The translations under genes were made by a program, and so were the position numbers. Positions 11,919-24,247 of a stretch of 64,000 nucleotides of DNA are shown here, piece after piece; position 1 is the first letter of the stretch, and the number at the start of each line of letters is the position of its first letter. The notes beneath the pieces were generated by a model. It searched no databases, had not been told where the DNA came from, and saw only the letters and a list, made by a program, of their open reading frames with translations. The DNA comes from Cryptomeria japonica (taxonomy: Eukaryota; Streptophyta; Pinopsida; Cupressales; Cupressaceae), in NCBI RefSeq assembly GCF_030272615.1, contig NC_081409.1:23022406-23086405 (forward strand). Reading direction: 5' to 3'.

Positions 11919-12644
11919 TTACATTAGCATAGCAGATTCTCTCCTCCTCTCTTTTGTTACTTCTTCTATATGTTATTCTCATTCTTCTATTTGTCATCCT
12001 TAGTGTTGTCTACTTGAGGACGATGCAAAGCATTGAGATCTCTCGATCTCTCTCATGTTGACTCAAAAGACACATGTGTTCCCTTCTTCTAGGTGACCTT
12101 CCTTGATTGGGGAATGAAGAACAATTATGCATACATACATATGATATATACATGACTTATCATACAGCACACTGACCCCGAGGAAAGCGAAGTCACCTCG
12201 TGCTTTGTGTTTTGTGTCTATTATCCTTGGGTTTATCTCACACTTGGGGGCTAAATCCTTGTGATAACGTGCTCCTTTCCTTTCTCATTCTTATATGTAT
12301 CACTACGTTAAAACAATCACCCCCGGTGAGGCGTGTGCGATCGCTTTAACGTAGGGGGGCATACATCCCGTTCATATCTTTTCAAGATACTTGAAAATTT
12401 CTTGGTAAATTTAACCTTGCCTTGAAAATTTTTGATATCTTTCTTGCATGACTCATAGTGAGGGAACCTTACTACTGACAGTCATGGTTCTCCCTCGTGA
12501 TCTTCCCTTTTACTTTGTCAATCGAAGTCGTAAGATCCTTAGTCCACTGGGGGCTTGGTGTATCTTGCCTCCTTGACGTGGTGAAAGTATTTCAATGTTG
12601 TTTCCTTGTACTTTACCGGAAGTATGAGCATACATACTCCCGCT
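11919..12644 (+). other. 3' non-coding region of element B
   Basis: No gene is seen. Polypurine-like motifs related to the real tract recur: CTTGGGGGCTAAATCC near 12,245 and CTGGGGGCTTGG near 12,549. A G-rich stretch near 12,353-12,360 is similar. They could be old copies of the tract or additional priming sites. Confidence 0.5.
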
Positions 12645-12659
12645 AAAGTGGGGGCTAAA
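12645..12659 (+). other. Polypurine tract of element B
   Basis: AAAGTGGGGGCTAAA directly precedes the TG of the 3' LTR, as expected for the plus-strand primer. Confidence 0.8.
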
Positions 12660-13887
12660 TGTAACGTCCTAAAATTGCGACACTTGCAATTTCCACTGCA
12701 TTTCGGTCTTCACGATGGCGACGCAACATGCAACCTGAATGGAGACCCTGAAACTTGCTCACGACACTGAAAACTGCATTTTTCAAGCACCCTGGCCTGA
12801 ACCTCCTTGCACCCTGCTGTCCCGGGAGGTGGGACCAGAGTGCCCAGCGCCCTGGCCCCTCAGGACCAGGGCACCCAGCGCCCTGGTCCCTGGGTCCTAT
12901 TTTGGGCCCGGTCTCCTAAGGGGCTCGGGTCTTTTTGTTTGCAATTTGGAAATTAACTTTCCCTGGTCGGCCTAAGGTCGGGAAAATCAGTCTATCAGCC
13001 CTAATTGACAAGTATATAAATGACATTTTCCTCTTTCATTCGATATGATGGAAAAAGCGTGGAAACTATACTCAAGCATTCAAGCATTCAAGCATTCTTT
13101 CAAGCAATTGATCATTCCAAGTCTCCATTCAAGGCTAAGTGTTGCATTCAAGACAAGGATTCAACCATTGAAGAGGAGATCACATACAACATATTACTAC
13201 AACATACAACATACAACATCTAAACCTTCGCACATAAGGATACCAACATCCTTAGAACAAGGTATTAGTACTTGTTTTACAGTCATTTACATTTACAGCT
13301 CTTGCTCATTTCTTGGTTAATTCCAAAACCGGGGTTTGACCTAAAGGCAAACCCCCAATCCCTAACCCCCCAATCGTCTTCGCTTTTCTGTGTGTAGGTT
13401 GCAGGTACGTGGCTGAAATTGAAGATCTGGAATCCTTGTGCAGAGACGAACAGATCCCCCTTCGTTTCGCGGATTTTTCGGAGGAGCGTGGCGCCGGGCG
13501 CCATCGTCCCGACAACTTTTGCTCAAATTTGCAGGACAGCGCCGTATCGACATTTTACTGCTAATTCCAGGTCCGCAGCTTCATCCTATAACCCGAACTC
13601 AGTTTATAAGCAAATCTTTATGACTTTCTATGCATGCTTAGCTTAATTTCCTTAACAACATTCTTCACAAAAGAGGGTAGCCTTGCTTTCCTAACCCTTG
13701 AAATTCATTTAGCATCCAATCTTGCATTGCGTGGGATTGGATCTTATGAGTTTCAACCCCTCTTTTGAATGTAAAGTCTCTCCCCTAAGTGAAAAACCAT
13801 CGAATCCTAGCGAACCTCCCTTCTCTCTCCTCGGAGTCGGAAGAGGGGAGAACAACTAGGGTTCGATCGCGATTTTTCCGCTTTACA
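12660..13887 (+). repeat. 3' LTR of element B
   Basis: It matches the 5' LTR almost base for base over its length and adds a 31-bp GC-rich duplication near 12,840-12,890 (the CCCAGCGCCCTGG segment occurs twice). It ends TTTACA and is followed by the target duplicate GTAAC, after which the pol frame of element A continues. Confidence 0.92.
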
Positions 13888-16800
13888 GTAACCTATCAGA
13901 TTCAATACCTCATTGAAGAAGGAGAGAGCAGCAACAAAGTACCTAACATCTTGTTAGTGAATGAGAAAGAGTTCATAAAAACACTAGAAGAAGGTGAAGG
14001 AGTAGGATTTGCACTCATAGTGAAATCCAAGGAAGAAAAGGTAAAAAAGAAAGTTAAGATAGCATATGAGGTGCAGCAAATCCTTGATAACTTCAAAGCA
14101 ATAACTAGTGATGGTACACCTGCAGCTTTACCACCTCCTAGAGTCATTAGCCATCAAATTGACTTCATACCTGGAGCCTCTTTGCCAAATAAGGCAGCCT
14201 ATAAGATGACCCTTGAACAAAATAAAGAGGTAGCAAGACAAATACAAGAACTCTTAGACCAAGGGCTGATTAGAAAAATCATTAGTCCTTGTGTAGTACC
14301 TACAATGTTGGCACCTAAGAAGGGTGGAACATGGAGACTTTGTATAGATTCTAGAGCCATAAACAAGATCACCATCAGATACAGATTTCCCATACCTAGG
14401 ATAGAGGATTTGATGGATTGTTTGGGCGGTGCACAGTATTTCAGTAAGATTGACTTGAAGAGTGGTTACCATCAGATAAGAATCAAAGAGGGGGATGAAT
14501 GGAAGACAACTTTCAAAACAAATGAGGATCTCTATGAGTGGCTTGTCATGCCTTTTGGACTCTCTAATGCTCCCAGACATTCATGAGACTCATGAATGAA
14601 GTTTTACATGATTTCATTGGCAAGTTTGTTGTTGTGTATTTAGATGATATTCTTATTTTCAGTAAGACTAAGGAAGAGCATTTGAAGCATTTAGCTATTG
14701 TTTTGAGACAGTTATCTAATGAACAGCTAACCATTAATCTAGAAAAATGTGATTTCTTGAAGCAATAATTGGTCTATCTTGGTTTTGTTGTATCAAGAGG
14801 CAATCTGAAAAATGGATCAGTCTAAAGTTGCAGTAATAACCAGCTGGCCAACTCCTAGGATAGCCATTGATGTCAAAAGCTTCCATGGTTTGACATAGTT
14901 TTACAGAAAATTCATCAGGGGATTCAGTGAGATTTGTGCTCCAATGTTAGACACCATCAAAGGGGGTGTAAAGGTAAAATTTTAGTGGACAAGTACAACA
15001 AATAAGGGGTTTGAATTATTGAAAACTAAAGTAGCTACTCAACCAGTGCTCAATTTACCTAGTTTTGATAAGCTTTTTACTATTGAATGTGATGCTAGTA
15101 ATATTGTTGTAGGAGCTGTTTTAAGTCAAGAAAATAGACCAGGTGCATTCTTTAGTGAGAAGTTGAATGATGCCAAGAAAAGGTACTCTTCCTATGATTT
15201 AGAACTTTATGCATTAGTACAAGCACTTAGGAAATGGAGACACTATCTTCTTCCTAAAGAGTTTGTTGTATACACTGATAATCAGGCACTAAGTCTCTTG
15301 AACTCATAGGAGAAACTAAATCATAGGCATGTAAAATGGCTAGAATACTTGCAAGCTTACACTTTTACTCTTAAGCATAAGAAGGGTGAGTTGAATAAAG
15401 TAGCAGATGCTTTGAGTAGAAGGTTGTTAACTATTCATGAGATTCAAGTTCAGAGCATTGGTATTGATAGTTTCAAAGACATGTATCTTACTGATGATGA
15501 TTTTGCTGAAGCTTATAAAGTTTGTCAAGGTTTTGAGAATAATTTCCATGGTGCATATGTTGATTTCACTTTGCAGGATGGTTTTTTATTCAGGGGTGGA
15601 CAATTGTGTGTTCCAAAAGGTTCTATGAGAGAGAACCTCATTCAAGAGAAGCATAATGGGTGCTTAAGTGGACATTTCGGTCTCAACAAGACCTTAGAGT
15701 TGGTTCAAAGGTTCTATTATTTGCCTAAGATGCAGAGAGACATCAGGAGGTATGTTGAGTAGTGCTTGGTATGTCAAAAAGCAAAAGGTAATTCCTCTAA
15801 TGCTGGTTTATATCATCCTCTTCCCATTCCACATAGGCCTTGGGATTGCATTAGTATGGATTTTGTGGTAGGATTACCTAGAACTCAATCAGGATTTGAT
15901 AGCATCTTTGTAGTAGTTGACAGATTTAGCAAAATGGGTCATTTTATTCCTTGCAAGACAACACATGATGCAAGTCATATTGCTTATTTATTTTTCAAAG
16001 AAGTTGTTAGGATTCATGGTTTGCCTACTAGCATTATTTCAGATAGGGATGTTAAGTTTCTTGGTCATTTCTGGAAAACATCGTGGAAGAGAATGGGTAC
16101 TAATCTCTCTTTTGGTTCAGCTTATCATCCACAAACTGATGGCCAAATTGAAGTTGTGAATAGGTCTCTTGGAAACATGCTTAGGTGCTTGACAAAGGAA
16201 TATGGGCAGAGTTGGAATCAGCTCATTCATCAAGCAGAATATGCCTACAATGACAGTGTTAACCGGTCTACAGGTAAAATCCCTTTTGAAATTGTTTATG
16301 GTATGCATCCAAGGGGTATAATAGAGTTGAGGGATATCACTAATTTGCAGCATAAGAGTGGAACAACAGATGACATGGCACAATCTATGAAGGAGGTTCA
16401 TGAGCAATTGAGGAAGGCTCTCCAAGATACCTCCCAAAAAGTCAAGGCAAGAGTGGATGCTACAAAGAGAGATGTTTAGTTTTCCATAGGTGATTATGTG
16501 ATGGTTCATTTGAACAAAGCAAGGCTATAAAAGGGAGTTCCAAGCAAACTTCAGATGAGGAGAATAGGCCCTTGCAAAATCTTGGCTAAGTATGGGTCTA
16601 ATGCTTACAAAGTTGATTTGCCTACTGATGTTTCTTTGTCTCCCATTTTTAATGTTGCAGATCTAATTTCTTTCAAAGGGCAACCACCTGAGGAGATTCA
16701 AAGAGTTTCAGATGTTTCACAATCCCTTTTTGATCTATCTCTCACTTCTCTTTCTTTTCCCCAAGCAGAACAAGTTCTAGACTCCCGGATTCTCAAAAAG

Positions 16801-16935
16801 ACAAGGAATCACACCTACATGGAGCATCTAATCAAATGGAAGGACAAGCCTATCTTAGAGGCCACATGGATACCTGAAGCTGACTTTCAAAAAGTTGGCA
16901 TACCTTCTTCTTTGCTGCCTCAAGGATTCACATGA
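13888..16935 (+). pseudogene. Element A pol remnant: RT, RNase H, integrase, chromodomain
   Basis: The frame of 4,725 resumes at 13,888 after the duplicated target. RT motifs include RLCIDSRAINK and FSKIDLKSGYHQIRI; a frameshift near 14,577 precedes the catalytic YLDDILIFS (about 14,637). RNase H has [17 protein letters not shown] and KWRHYLLP. Integrase has a H2C2 finger (SGHFGLNK...CLVCQ) and core segments MDFVVGLP and ISDRDVKFLG. The C-terminus (about 16,770-16,915) is a chromodomain (LDSRILKK, LIKWKDKPILEATW), which in chromoviruses guides integration. In-frame stops at 14,766, 14,896, 14,983, 15,307, 15,760, 16,477 and 16,528 make it non-functional. Confidence 0.9.
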
Positions 16936-16957
16936 CTTCTTTGTTTTTGGTGGAGTA

Positions 16958-19099
16958 TGGTACAGGAGCACCTAGTTGAGTAAAACTCTCATTTTTGAGT
17001 ATTTAATGCTTTCATGTTTGTAATGTCTTGTGATAGGTTGATAATGTTGTTTTAGGTTGTTATGTGTCATGTTTTGTGGTTTTGATCTCATTTTGGGCTC
17101 AAGAGATCAAGTTTTGCCTTTCAGGCTTTGAGTTGACAATTTTTGGCAAAAATGTGCAAAATTGCCAAAAAGGTCTTCTAATGCTTTCCAAAGCATTGAA
17201 ACATGTTTCATAAGTGTTTTTAGGCATATAAAATTTGTTTAGATGAGTTGACAAGGTTAGACTATCAAAAATGCCTCATTGAGCAAGAAAAGTTGTCATT
17301 TGGCTTGAAAAGTTGTCAAAGTTGTCATTTTTAGGTTTTTCTTGCAAAATGTAGTTGTGAAAGATTCTTGTCCATACAGGGCTTGATAACTAATTGGATG
17401 GACTATAAAAAAACCTCCCTTTTCCTTGAACAATGTTGGTGATTGTATGAGCAAGAGCTTTTTAATAAAATCATGAAATTTTGGCTTTTATGACTAGTTT
17501 TTCCTTCCTTTGTGAAACAGTCCGTACTGTAGCTCCATAGTCTGTACTGTACCTTTGGGAAGTGTGCATAACAATTGTATAATTATCTCTAGTTGATTGT
17601 TGTATTGGTTTCCTTTGGTAATTGGTTTGCATAAAATAGTTTTACTTTTGTGTGCTCACTGCCCTGCCAAGGGTTTGGAGTTCCAAGATGCCACCACTTG
17701 ACTGATCCAGGTCTGGGATCCCACATAATGGATTCAATCAATTTGGCATTCATTTATATACTATACATATTCTCTATTTTGTGCCAAAAGAAGGACTTGA
17801 GCGAATACTAGGCAAATGTGGATTGCTTGGCTAGTAGCATGAACAAAAACTCAAGATTTGCATCCAAAAGCAATTTGGAGTGAACAAATGAATGGGACAG
17901 AGGTCTGGAAATATGGCCAAGGATGTTAAACATCATCTTGATGTGTTATAATATCTTGTTCTATTTAATCATTCTCTTCTTGTAAACAAAATAGCGAGTT
18001 CACTATTTTTGTGAATTGTATTTGTCAAATGCTCATGGAGTGCTTAAAAGCATGATCCAAGCCTTGTAACTATAAAGACTATGTAATAGGAGAGTTCATC
18101 AATGTTTTATAGACCTCATGGAAGTATACTTTCTAGTTCAAACCCTTCATCATGCAGGTTCAAAGGTGTAATCATTGCTGACTTGTAAAAGGGCAGCGTT
18201 TGACAGTGACAGAGGCAATTTTACTATTTGTTCAATTGCTTGCCAAATGTTTGGCACAATGCTTGTATGGAAGAGGTAGGGGACATCTATTGAATACATG
18301 TCAGAGGTCTTATGAAGACCTAGGCACTTGAAGAGGTGCATAAGAATGCAAACCCAGTGATTACATTTCCAAACCCTCCAAAACCCTACAATTATGCCAC
18401 AAATAGTGGACAGTCCTCATTTTGCACTATCAAAGGCCTAAACCATGAAAATATGTTAGAAAATACCTCCAAAACACTATCCAAACCAATTTTGTAGAAT
18501 TTTTTAACCATCGTTGAGCAAGGCAAGCAAAAAAGTGGCAATTACCCCTCCACAGGCTAGTAGCCTTTTTGACTGCATAACACACAAATGACTATTTTTG
18601 ACAAAATGATCAAACCCGATTGTAAGGAGGAGTTGGGGGCTTATGAAACCTTAGGAGAACAATCCAAAATAGTGAGATAAGTGTCAGATGGAACCTAGGA
18701 TAGTGCATAGCCTTAGTTGGAGATTTTGGCCTTGTGGTTGGTGCATCTGAGCAAGCCAAAGGCTATGAGCCTAAAACTAAGTTGGACTATCAAACCTTGA
18801 ACAAAAATTTTCTACCCCACATATCCATGTTGGAGTCTCCTAGTGCACTCGGAAATAGTGTGTTGAATGCCAAAAGAGCAGGGTTTGAGAATGAGTAGTT
18901 GGGTGGAGTGAGCAATTTGAGTAGATTTGAGCATGGGTGTGAGCCATCACCAAAAAGGGAGGTTGTTGGTGAGGACTTGTTGAGAGACCTATCAAGTGTA
19001 ACTAAACTTATTATTACAAACATCAGGAGCAGATACAAACAATACCTCTTGTTTCCTTCTATGGCCTTTTTGAGCACTTACCTAGCAATCTCCCTATCA
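16958..19099 (+). repeat. 3' LTR of element A
   Basis: The 2,142-bp LTR starts TGGTACAGGAGCACC and ends CCCTATCA, followed by CTAAG. A TATA box (CTATAAAAAAACC) is at 17,403-17,415. Repeated AAAGTTGTCA blocks lie near 17,285-17,330. It is the undamaged reference for the rearranged 5' LTR. Confidence 0.92.
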
Positions 19100-19104
19100 C
19101 TAAG

Positions 19105-19246
19105 TTTAAGGACAAGCAAACTACAAAACAACTCAAAACCCACTCTTGGACTCTTAAATAGTCCTGCATTCGACCATTGACCCAATTAGGATAAATCACA
19201 CCAAAAATTGGAAGTTCACCAGGAAACCTCAGGTGCTCCTGCACCA
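19105..19246 (-). mobile_element. Element C, LTR-like start (part 1)
   Basis: On the minus strand it begins TGGTGCAGGAGCACC at 19,246, the same first 15 bases as element A, but diverges afterwards (TGAGGTTTCCTGG). It breaks the integrase frame of copia element D and is itself broken by element A at 19,099/19,105. Its interior and far end are not identifiable here. Confidence 0.55.
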
Positions 19247-20609
19247 AGCCATCATCAATGAAGGAAACATAATATCGAGATCTATTCAAAGAGTCAACAT
19301 CCACTGGATCACATAAATTTGAATGAATAATCTCTAAAAGTCTCTTAACTTTATTAAATCCTTTAAGAAGTAAATATCTATTTTGTTTACCAAACACATA
19401 GTGCTCACATAAATCACTCTTACTAAAAGAATAATCAGAAATACCCTCAACTAGATTCTTATCTAGAATGGTCTTAAGACCTTTTTCACTGATGTGACCC
19501 GATCTATGGTGCCACAACATACATGCATTTTCAGTCCTAGTTAAAAAAGTTGAATTACAAAGAGTAGAAGCATGTAGCTTAAACAAAATCCTTGACCGAT
19601 CATTCAGCAGTTACCAAACTTCCCTTTACCAACCTACAACTAGACTTATCAAATGTCATGTGCATTCCGGAATCATTTAATTTGGAAATTAAAAGTAAAC
19701 TTCTTGCAAGATTTGGAATATGTAAAACATTATCAATGGAAATAATTCTCCCATCCTTGAAACACAAATTTAATTTTCCTTTGCCAATAATCTTTACTAA
19801 GGTGTTATCAGCAAGAAAAACTTCTCCTCCATCATATCCTTTACACTTAGAAAACCACTCCTTGTGAGGAGTCATATGGTAGTAAGAACCTGAATCAACA
19901 AGCCAAGTATCATTACTAATAGAGTTAACTGAAATAAACAAAGCATTAGAATCACCGTCATTTGAGGACTTATCCATGGAAGTATCATTGCCCTTTTTCT
20001 TGTTTCTACACTCCTTCGCATCCCCTCTTTTACCACAATTCCAACACTTTACTCTTTCTAGGGGTCTTAGAACGTCCTTTTAACTTATCCTTCTTTTTAT
20101 CCCCTTTAGGCCTTCCTCAAACATGCAAGGAATCTTGGGAGCCAACATTCATAGTCTTTCTCCTCATCTCTTATGAAAGAAGTATGGGAATCACATTGTC
20201 CATCTTAGGCTTTGCACCACCACTAGTTATGGCAACAATTAGATTTTCCCAAGAATCAGGCAAAGAGAAAAGTAGAAAAATACATTAAACTTCATCTTCA
20301 ATACTAACATCTATTGATGCAAGTTGAATTAAAATCAAATTAAAAGCATTCAAATGTTTACAAATAAAATCACCACTCCTCATTTTCAAATAATACAAAC
20401 GTCTTTTTAGATAAAGCTTGTTACACAGACTTAGTTTGATATATATCACCTATTTTCCTCCATAGCTTATATGCAATGTCTTCTGTAGAGACATCTAAGG
20501 GGACAAAGTCTATGAGACACAACCAAATGGTTACTCGTGCCTTCTTGTATAACTTTTTCCACTCATCATCTCTCAAGGAAGAATCCTCTAAATTCTTTTC
20601 TTCTAAATG
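19247..20609 (-). pseudogene. Copia element D: gag C-terminus, protease, integrase start
   Basis: Reading leftwards on the minus strand: gag (20,609-20,421; EEWKK-like start, ARVTIWLCL, AYKLWRKIGDIYQTKS), a zinc knuckle KCWNCGKRGD near 20,040 with Asp in place of His, the aspartic protease TWLVDSGSYYHM (near 19,900), GAG-pre-integrase LWHHRSGHISEKGL (near 19,510) and the start of the integrase core ending ...YYVSFIDD where element C cuts in. Several frame breaks are present. The upstream gag and 5' LTR of the same element lie at 47,694-48,698, beyond the insertion of element E; the RT end lies left of the window. Confidence 0.85.
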
Positions 20610-21237
20610 TGTCATGAACCATATTTATCTATAATTATTTTATTAGGAAAATAATGCTTATTTTTTAATTTATGAAACTGAAATGAAATGAAATAGAATT
20701 GTTAGTGAAATAAGATGATAATGAAATAGGAGATTCAAATGCAATGAAATGATTTAAATGCAATTGAATGATCAGTATTATTTTTATTATGAAATAAGGA
20801 TCATCATTGCTAATGAGCAATTGAGTGTGAGTGAATGCAGGAACGGGGGAACGCGTATGAAGGTGAGAACATGGTTCAGGTAGAGTTGTTTTAGCTCTTG
20901 GACTTCGCTAGAATAGATGAAATCTCACACACCACATTAGAATTTATATTTTGTATCTTGCAATGATAGATGATTTAAATGACTTTATTTGAGTGTTTGT
21001 TTAAATGATGAATTTGGTATGAGTGGTCTTCATTGATATTTCCTTAATTCGAATAAAGATTTATTTTAAAATGATTATACATGTATTTTGATGATTGAAT
21101 GTGCATTTTGTGTGCAGATGATGTATAAATTTTATAATGAAATGAATGCAATATGGTGCTTATATTTCCACTTTTGATTTTTAGATAATTGCACATATAT
21201 AAAAACATATATGTGTGTGTGCGTGTGTAAGTATATG

Positions 21238-21240
<3 letters not shown>

Positions 21241-21299
<59 letters not shown>
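21241..21299. repeat. (CA)n microsatellite in the 5' LTR of element E
   Basis: About 29 CA units are preceded by a GT/AT-rich tract (21,205-21,235). The 3' LTR carries only a few CA at the matching place, and a separate long CA tract elsewhere. Confidence 0.95.
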
Positions 21300-21304
<5 letters not shown>

Positions 21305-22310
21305 GAATATGAATTATATAATATTTTGAAAAAGAAGAATTGATTTATTACTATCGTTATATTTATATATATACATAATTATACATATTATATATGTATA
21401 TGAGTTCGATTTTGAACAAGGACTGTTAGACGTGGTGAAAGTCGTTGGGATAAACGTTGCATGGCATGCAAACTGCTTGGAGTGCCATTAGATATGCATG
21501 GGTGGCATAGTAAAACAATTATAACAATAGAAGTAAGACGGAATTATAGCAAAAATCATAGCGTGCCTTTAGCATAAATGTAGATCATTAGTAGAACAGA
21601 AAACACACACGGGGAGAGAGGAGATGGTATGTGAAAAAGACAGTAAGAATAGGCAGAGAATGGTGAGAGTAGAATAAAAAGAATAAAGAATAGTTATTAG
21701 AGAGGAGAGAACTCAAGGAATTGAAAAGGAAAAGCATTGGAAATCTAGACGTATTGCAAACATAATTGCAGAAGTTTATCATTGACCATATCAGACTAGG
21801 TTCGAATTTCAGAGGTAGGCAATAGTTTGTTTTTTAGAGAATAAGAATATAATTATCTTGAGATTTGAATGTTTAAGATCAACAGTAAAGAAAATAATTT
21901 ATTTCTGAATTAGTTTCTTGCATTAAAAGTCATAATGAATGTATACAATTTTGTTTGAAAAGCCATATAGGTATGAACAATTAGAATTGTCATTTTAGAT
22001 CAATGGAAAACATTTGTTAGTATCAAATTCGAGAAAAGAAGTAGATAGTAAAAAACAAGTGGAAAGATAGAGAACTTATGCATTCTAAACTTAGAAATTT
22101 CAAACCATAAGATGTATGATTACGCTATTTGGATTTTATGAGAAAAGATAAAAGAATGTGTACTTATAATTTCTATTTCTGAATTTTACTTTTATCTATA
22201 TGCTAAATATGCATACATGTGTTACACCTTATTTTTAATTCTTGCTCTCGATTTACTTGAAAAGATAGAAGCAAAGATTGTTATCTTATTAGATGTAATT
22301 GGTTGTAAAC

Positions 22311-22385
22311 GAAAGATTGTTTCTTCTATATCTCTTAAACGAAAGATTGTTTCTTCTATATCTCTTAAACAAAAGATTGTTTCTT
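22311..22385. repeat. 30-bp tandem repeat, about 2.5 copies
   Basis: The unit starts GAAAGATTGTTTCTTCTATA (22,311, 22,341, partial at 22,371). The 3' LTR has about one copy fewer near 38,930-38,980. Confidence 0.85.
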
Positions 22386-23213
22386 TAAATATCAAAATTT
22401 TATTATGCGAGAAATGAGAAGTTAAAATTGAGAAAAGAAAGATTGTTTTCTAGATACTTGTCTTGATTTCATATGAATCCTAGAAAAGCTAGATATGTTT
22501 GTGTTTGTGGGAAAGTTACCTTCTGGGACGAGTGTCGAATGTGGAAATATAGAGATAATAGTTTTCTTTTCCAAACTATATTTTATTGCTATGCATGACA
22601 TTATACTCGGCCAAGTAACTTATTGACCATTAAAATAGATAGATATGTTTTATGCTCTCTACCATATCCTTGATTGATCTTGCTTGTTTCTTTATGGAAT
22701 TAGAAATTTGAAAATGCATGTATCATTCTAGGCACGCACCAGATTTCATCTTGTCTATCAAATTATTTTTGCTAAGCAATTCATGCAGGGTCGGGTATTC
22801 TTGATAACCAAGAATTCTAGGGAAGTGTAAGCTTCAAAGTTGGGTGGAAAAAGCACCTGAATCTTGTTCTCATATTCATTCTAAAGATTGCATTGAAAAT
22901 AGCTTGGATTGCAGATCAATGGATGCATCTCATCCTTTACTTTATATTTTTCTTGTTATTTGAACTTAAGGTATTAGAAAGGCATTGTATGTAGATATGA
23001 TTGAGATACTACTAGATTTTCTTAATGAATAAAGAATCTTTATCTCTTTTTAGAAATGTCGTGTCTATTATGATATCAATAGAAGAATCATTTAGAACTT
23101 AAGGATGGAATAATGGAAGAAAATAGACTTATTAAAGGAATTATGAATTTATTTAAGAATAAAGAGTATTCCATTTTATTATTGAATTTAGAATGTTTTA
23201 CGTCTTTACATTT

Positions 23214-23226
23214 TGGTATCAGGGCC
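23214..23226 (+). other. Primer binding site of element E
   Basis: TGGTATCAGGGCC lies 3 bases after the 5' LTR and matches the initiator-Met-tRNA primer site with minor change. Confidence 0.75.
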
Positions 23227-23339
23227 CTAGGTTTATAACACTAGGACCTTTTGACCATTACGCTAAAGAAGCATTCCTTGATACAAGAATTGTGGGATTG
23301 CAATGGGTTCTAGAACTACTAGAGCTGGATCAAGCAACG

Positions 23340-24247
23340 GAAATGAAAGACTTGACCAGATTCTTGATCTTTTGAATCAACAAAATGCTAGGAAGGATGG
23401 AATTGAACAAGAAGTTCGAAGGGTTGGTGAGGTTCGAAATGAACAACCTTGATAGGAAGAGCAACCTAGAAATAAAATTGCTGGAGCTGAGGAACAACCT
23501 GATTATCGAGCTAGGATTGAAGGGGAGCTAGCCAAAGACATTAAAAGGATAGCCCCACCTAAGTTCGATGATTAGACCATTGGGTGATGGTGTTGAAGCT
23601 TGGGTAATTGAGATGGAGAAGTATTTTGAACTTCTAACATGTCCAATGAAACTAAAGCAATATGGGATGCTTGTCAGCTTACTGGAGAAGCTGCGATATG
23701 GTGGGACAATGAGAAATCTGAAAATAAGTTACAACCAGGTGATATTACTTGGGATCTATTTCTGCAATCATTTAGGAAGAGGTGGCTTCCTTAGTTATTC
23801 TTCAACAAGAAGATGACTAAATTCCAAATTTTGACGCAAGGTGGTATGGCAGTTACTCAATATTGGGAGAAGTTCACCAATCTCCTAAAGTATGTTCCAT
23901 AGTACCAGACGGATGAACAATTCCACATTCTGAAGTTCATCTTGGGTTTGAGGACTCACATTGGAGCAGAAGTGGATATTCATAATCCATTGACTATGGA
24001 TGAAGTTTTTGAGAAAGCAACTAAATAGGAATAGAAGTTGCATCAGTTGGCAAATTTCTGAAAGAATGTGAATACCAAACCAAGTTTTGGGAATAGGAAT
24101 TTTCAAAACAATGATCAACAAAAGGGCAACTGACATATAGGGAATCTGAAAAGAGGATCCAATAATTTGGAGAGAGGAGGAGTAAACCAGGGTAGAATCA
24201 AGAAAATGAACAATAACACCAACTTCACTAATCCCAATACTAGGCAG
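23340..24247 (+). pseudogene. Element E gag, first part
   Basis: Broken frames together give a gypsy capsid domain: GDGVEAWVIEMEKYFE, WWDNEKSE, MAVTQYWEKFTNLL, and LRTHIGAEVD. Several single stops and shifts are present. The frame stops at the insertion of solo LTR S1, at the duplicated GGCAG, and continues at 26,717 in the same reading frame (codons AGG CAG AAC across the junction). Confidence 0.8.

Larger units (their letters stand above)
6119..13887 (+). mobile_element. Element B: gag-only Tat-like LTR retrotransposon, TSD GTAAC
   Basis: Two LTRs (6,119-7,315 and 12,660-13,887), both TG...TTTACA, flank a 5.3-kb interior. A perfect duplication GTAAC (6,114-6,118 and 13,888-13,892) marks insertion into the pol frame of element A. 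Inside are a primer site, a long leader, one gag-protease frame and a polypurine tract. No reverse transcriptase, RNase H or integrase motif occurs in any frame, so it must have moved with enzymes from another element. This matches published gag-only terminal-repeat elements (TR-GAG type). The LTRs differ by only a handful of substitutions plus one 31-bp duplication, so this insertion is young. Confidence 0.92.
812..19099 (+). mobile_element. Element A: full-length Ty3/gypsy chromovirus, TSD CTAAG
   Basis: The element is bounded by TGGTGCAGGAGCACC at 812 and ...CTCCCTATCA at 19,099, with a perfect 5-bp duplication CTAAG at 807-811 and 19,100-19,104. Order: 5' LTR (812-4,672), primer site, gag-protease (4,725-6,118), insertion of element B (6,119-13,887), RT-RNase H-integrase-chromodomain (13,888-16,935), 3' LTR (16,958-19,099). 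Integrase followed by a chromodomain places it in the chromovirus branch. Stops and frameshifts in pol show it is dead. The purine tract expected just before the 3' LTR is not evident. Confidence 0.93.
20610..23210 (+). repeat. 5' LTR of element E
   Basis: This 2,601-bp LTR corresponds to 36,909-39,231 plus 47,113-47,693. It contains a (CA)29 tract and a 30-bp triplication, and lacks about 370 bp that the 3' LTR has near 37,650-38,020. Short frames in it are not supported as genes. Confidence 0.88.

Noticed and set aside
21044-21298. Minus-strand frame with a Cys-Val run
   Set aside because: It is a translation of the (CA)n microsatellite in the LTR of E.
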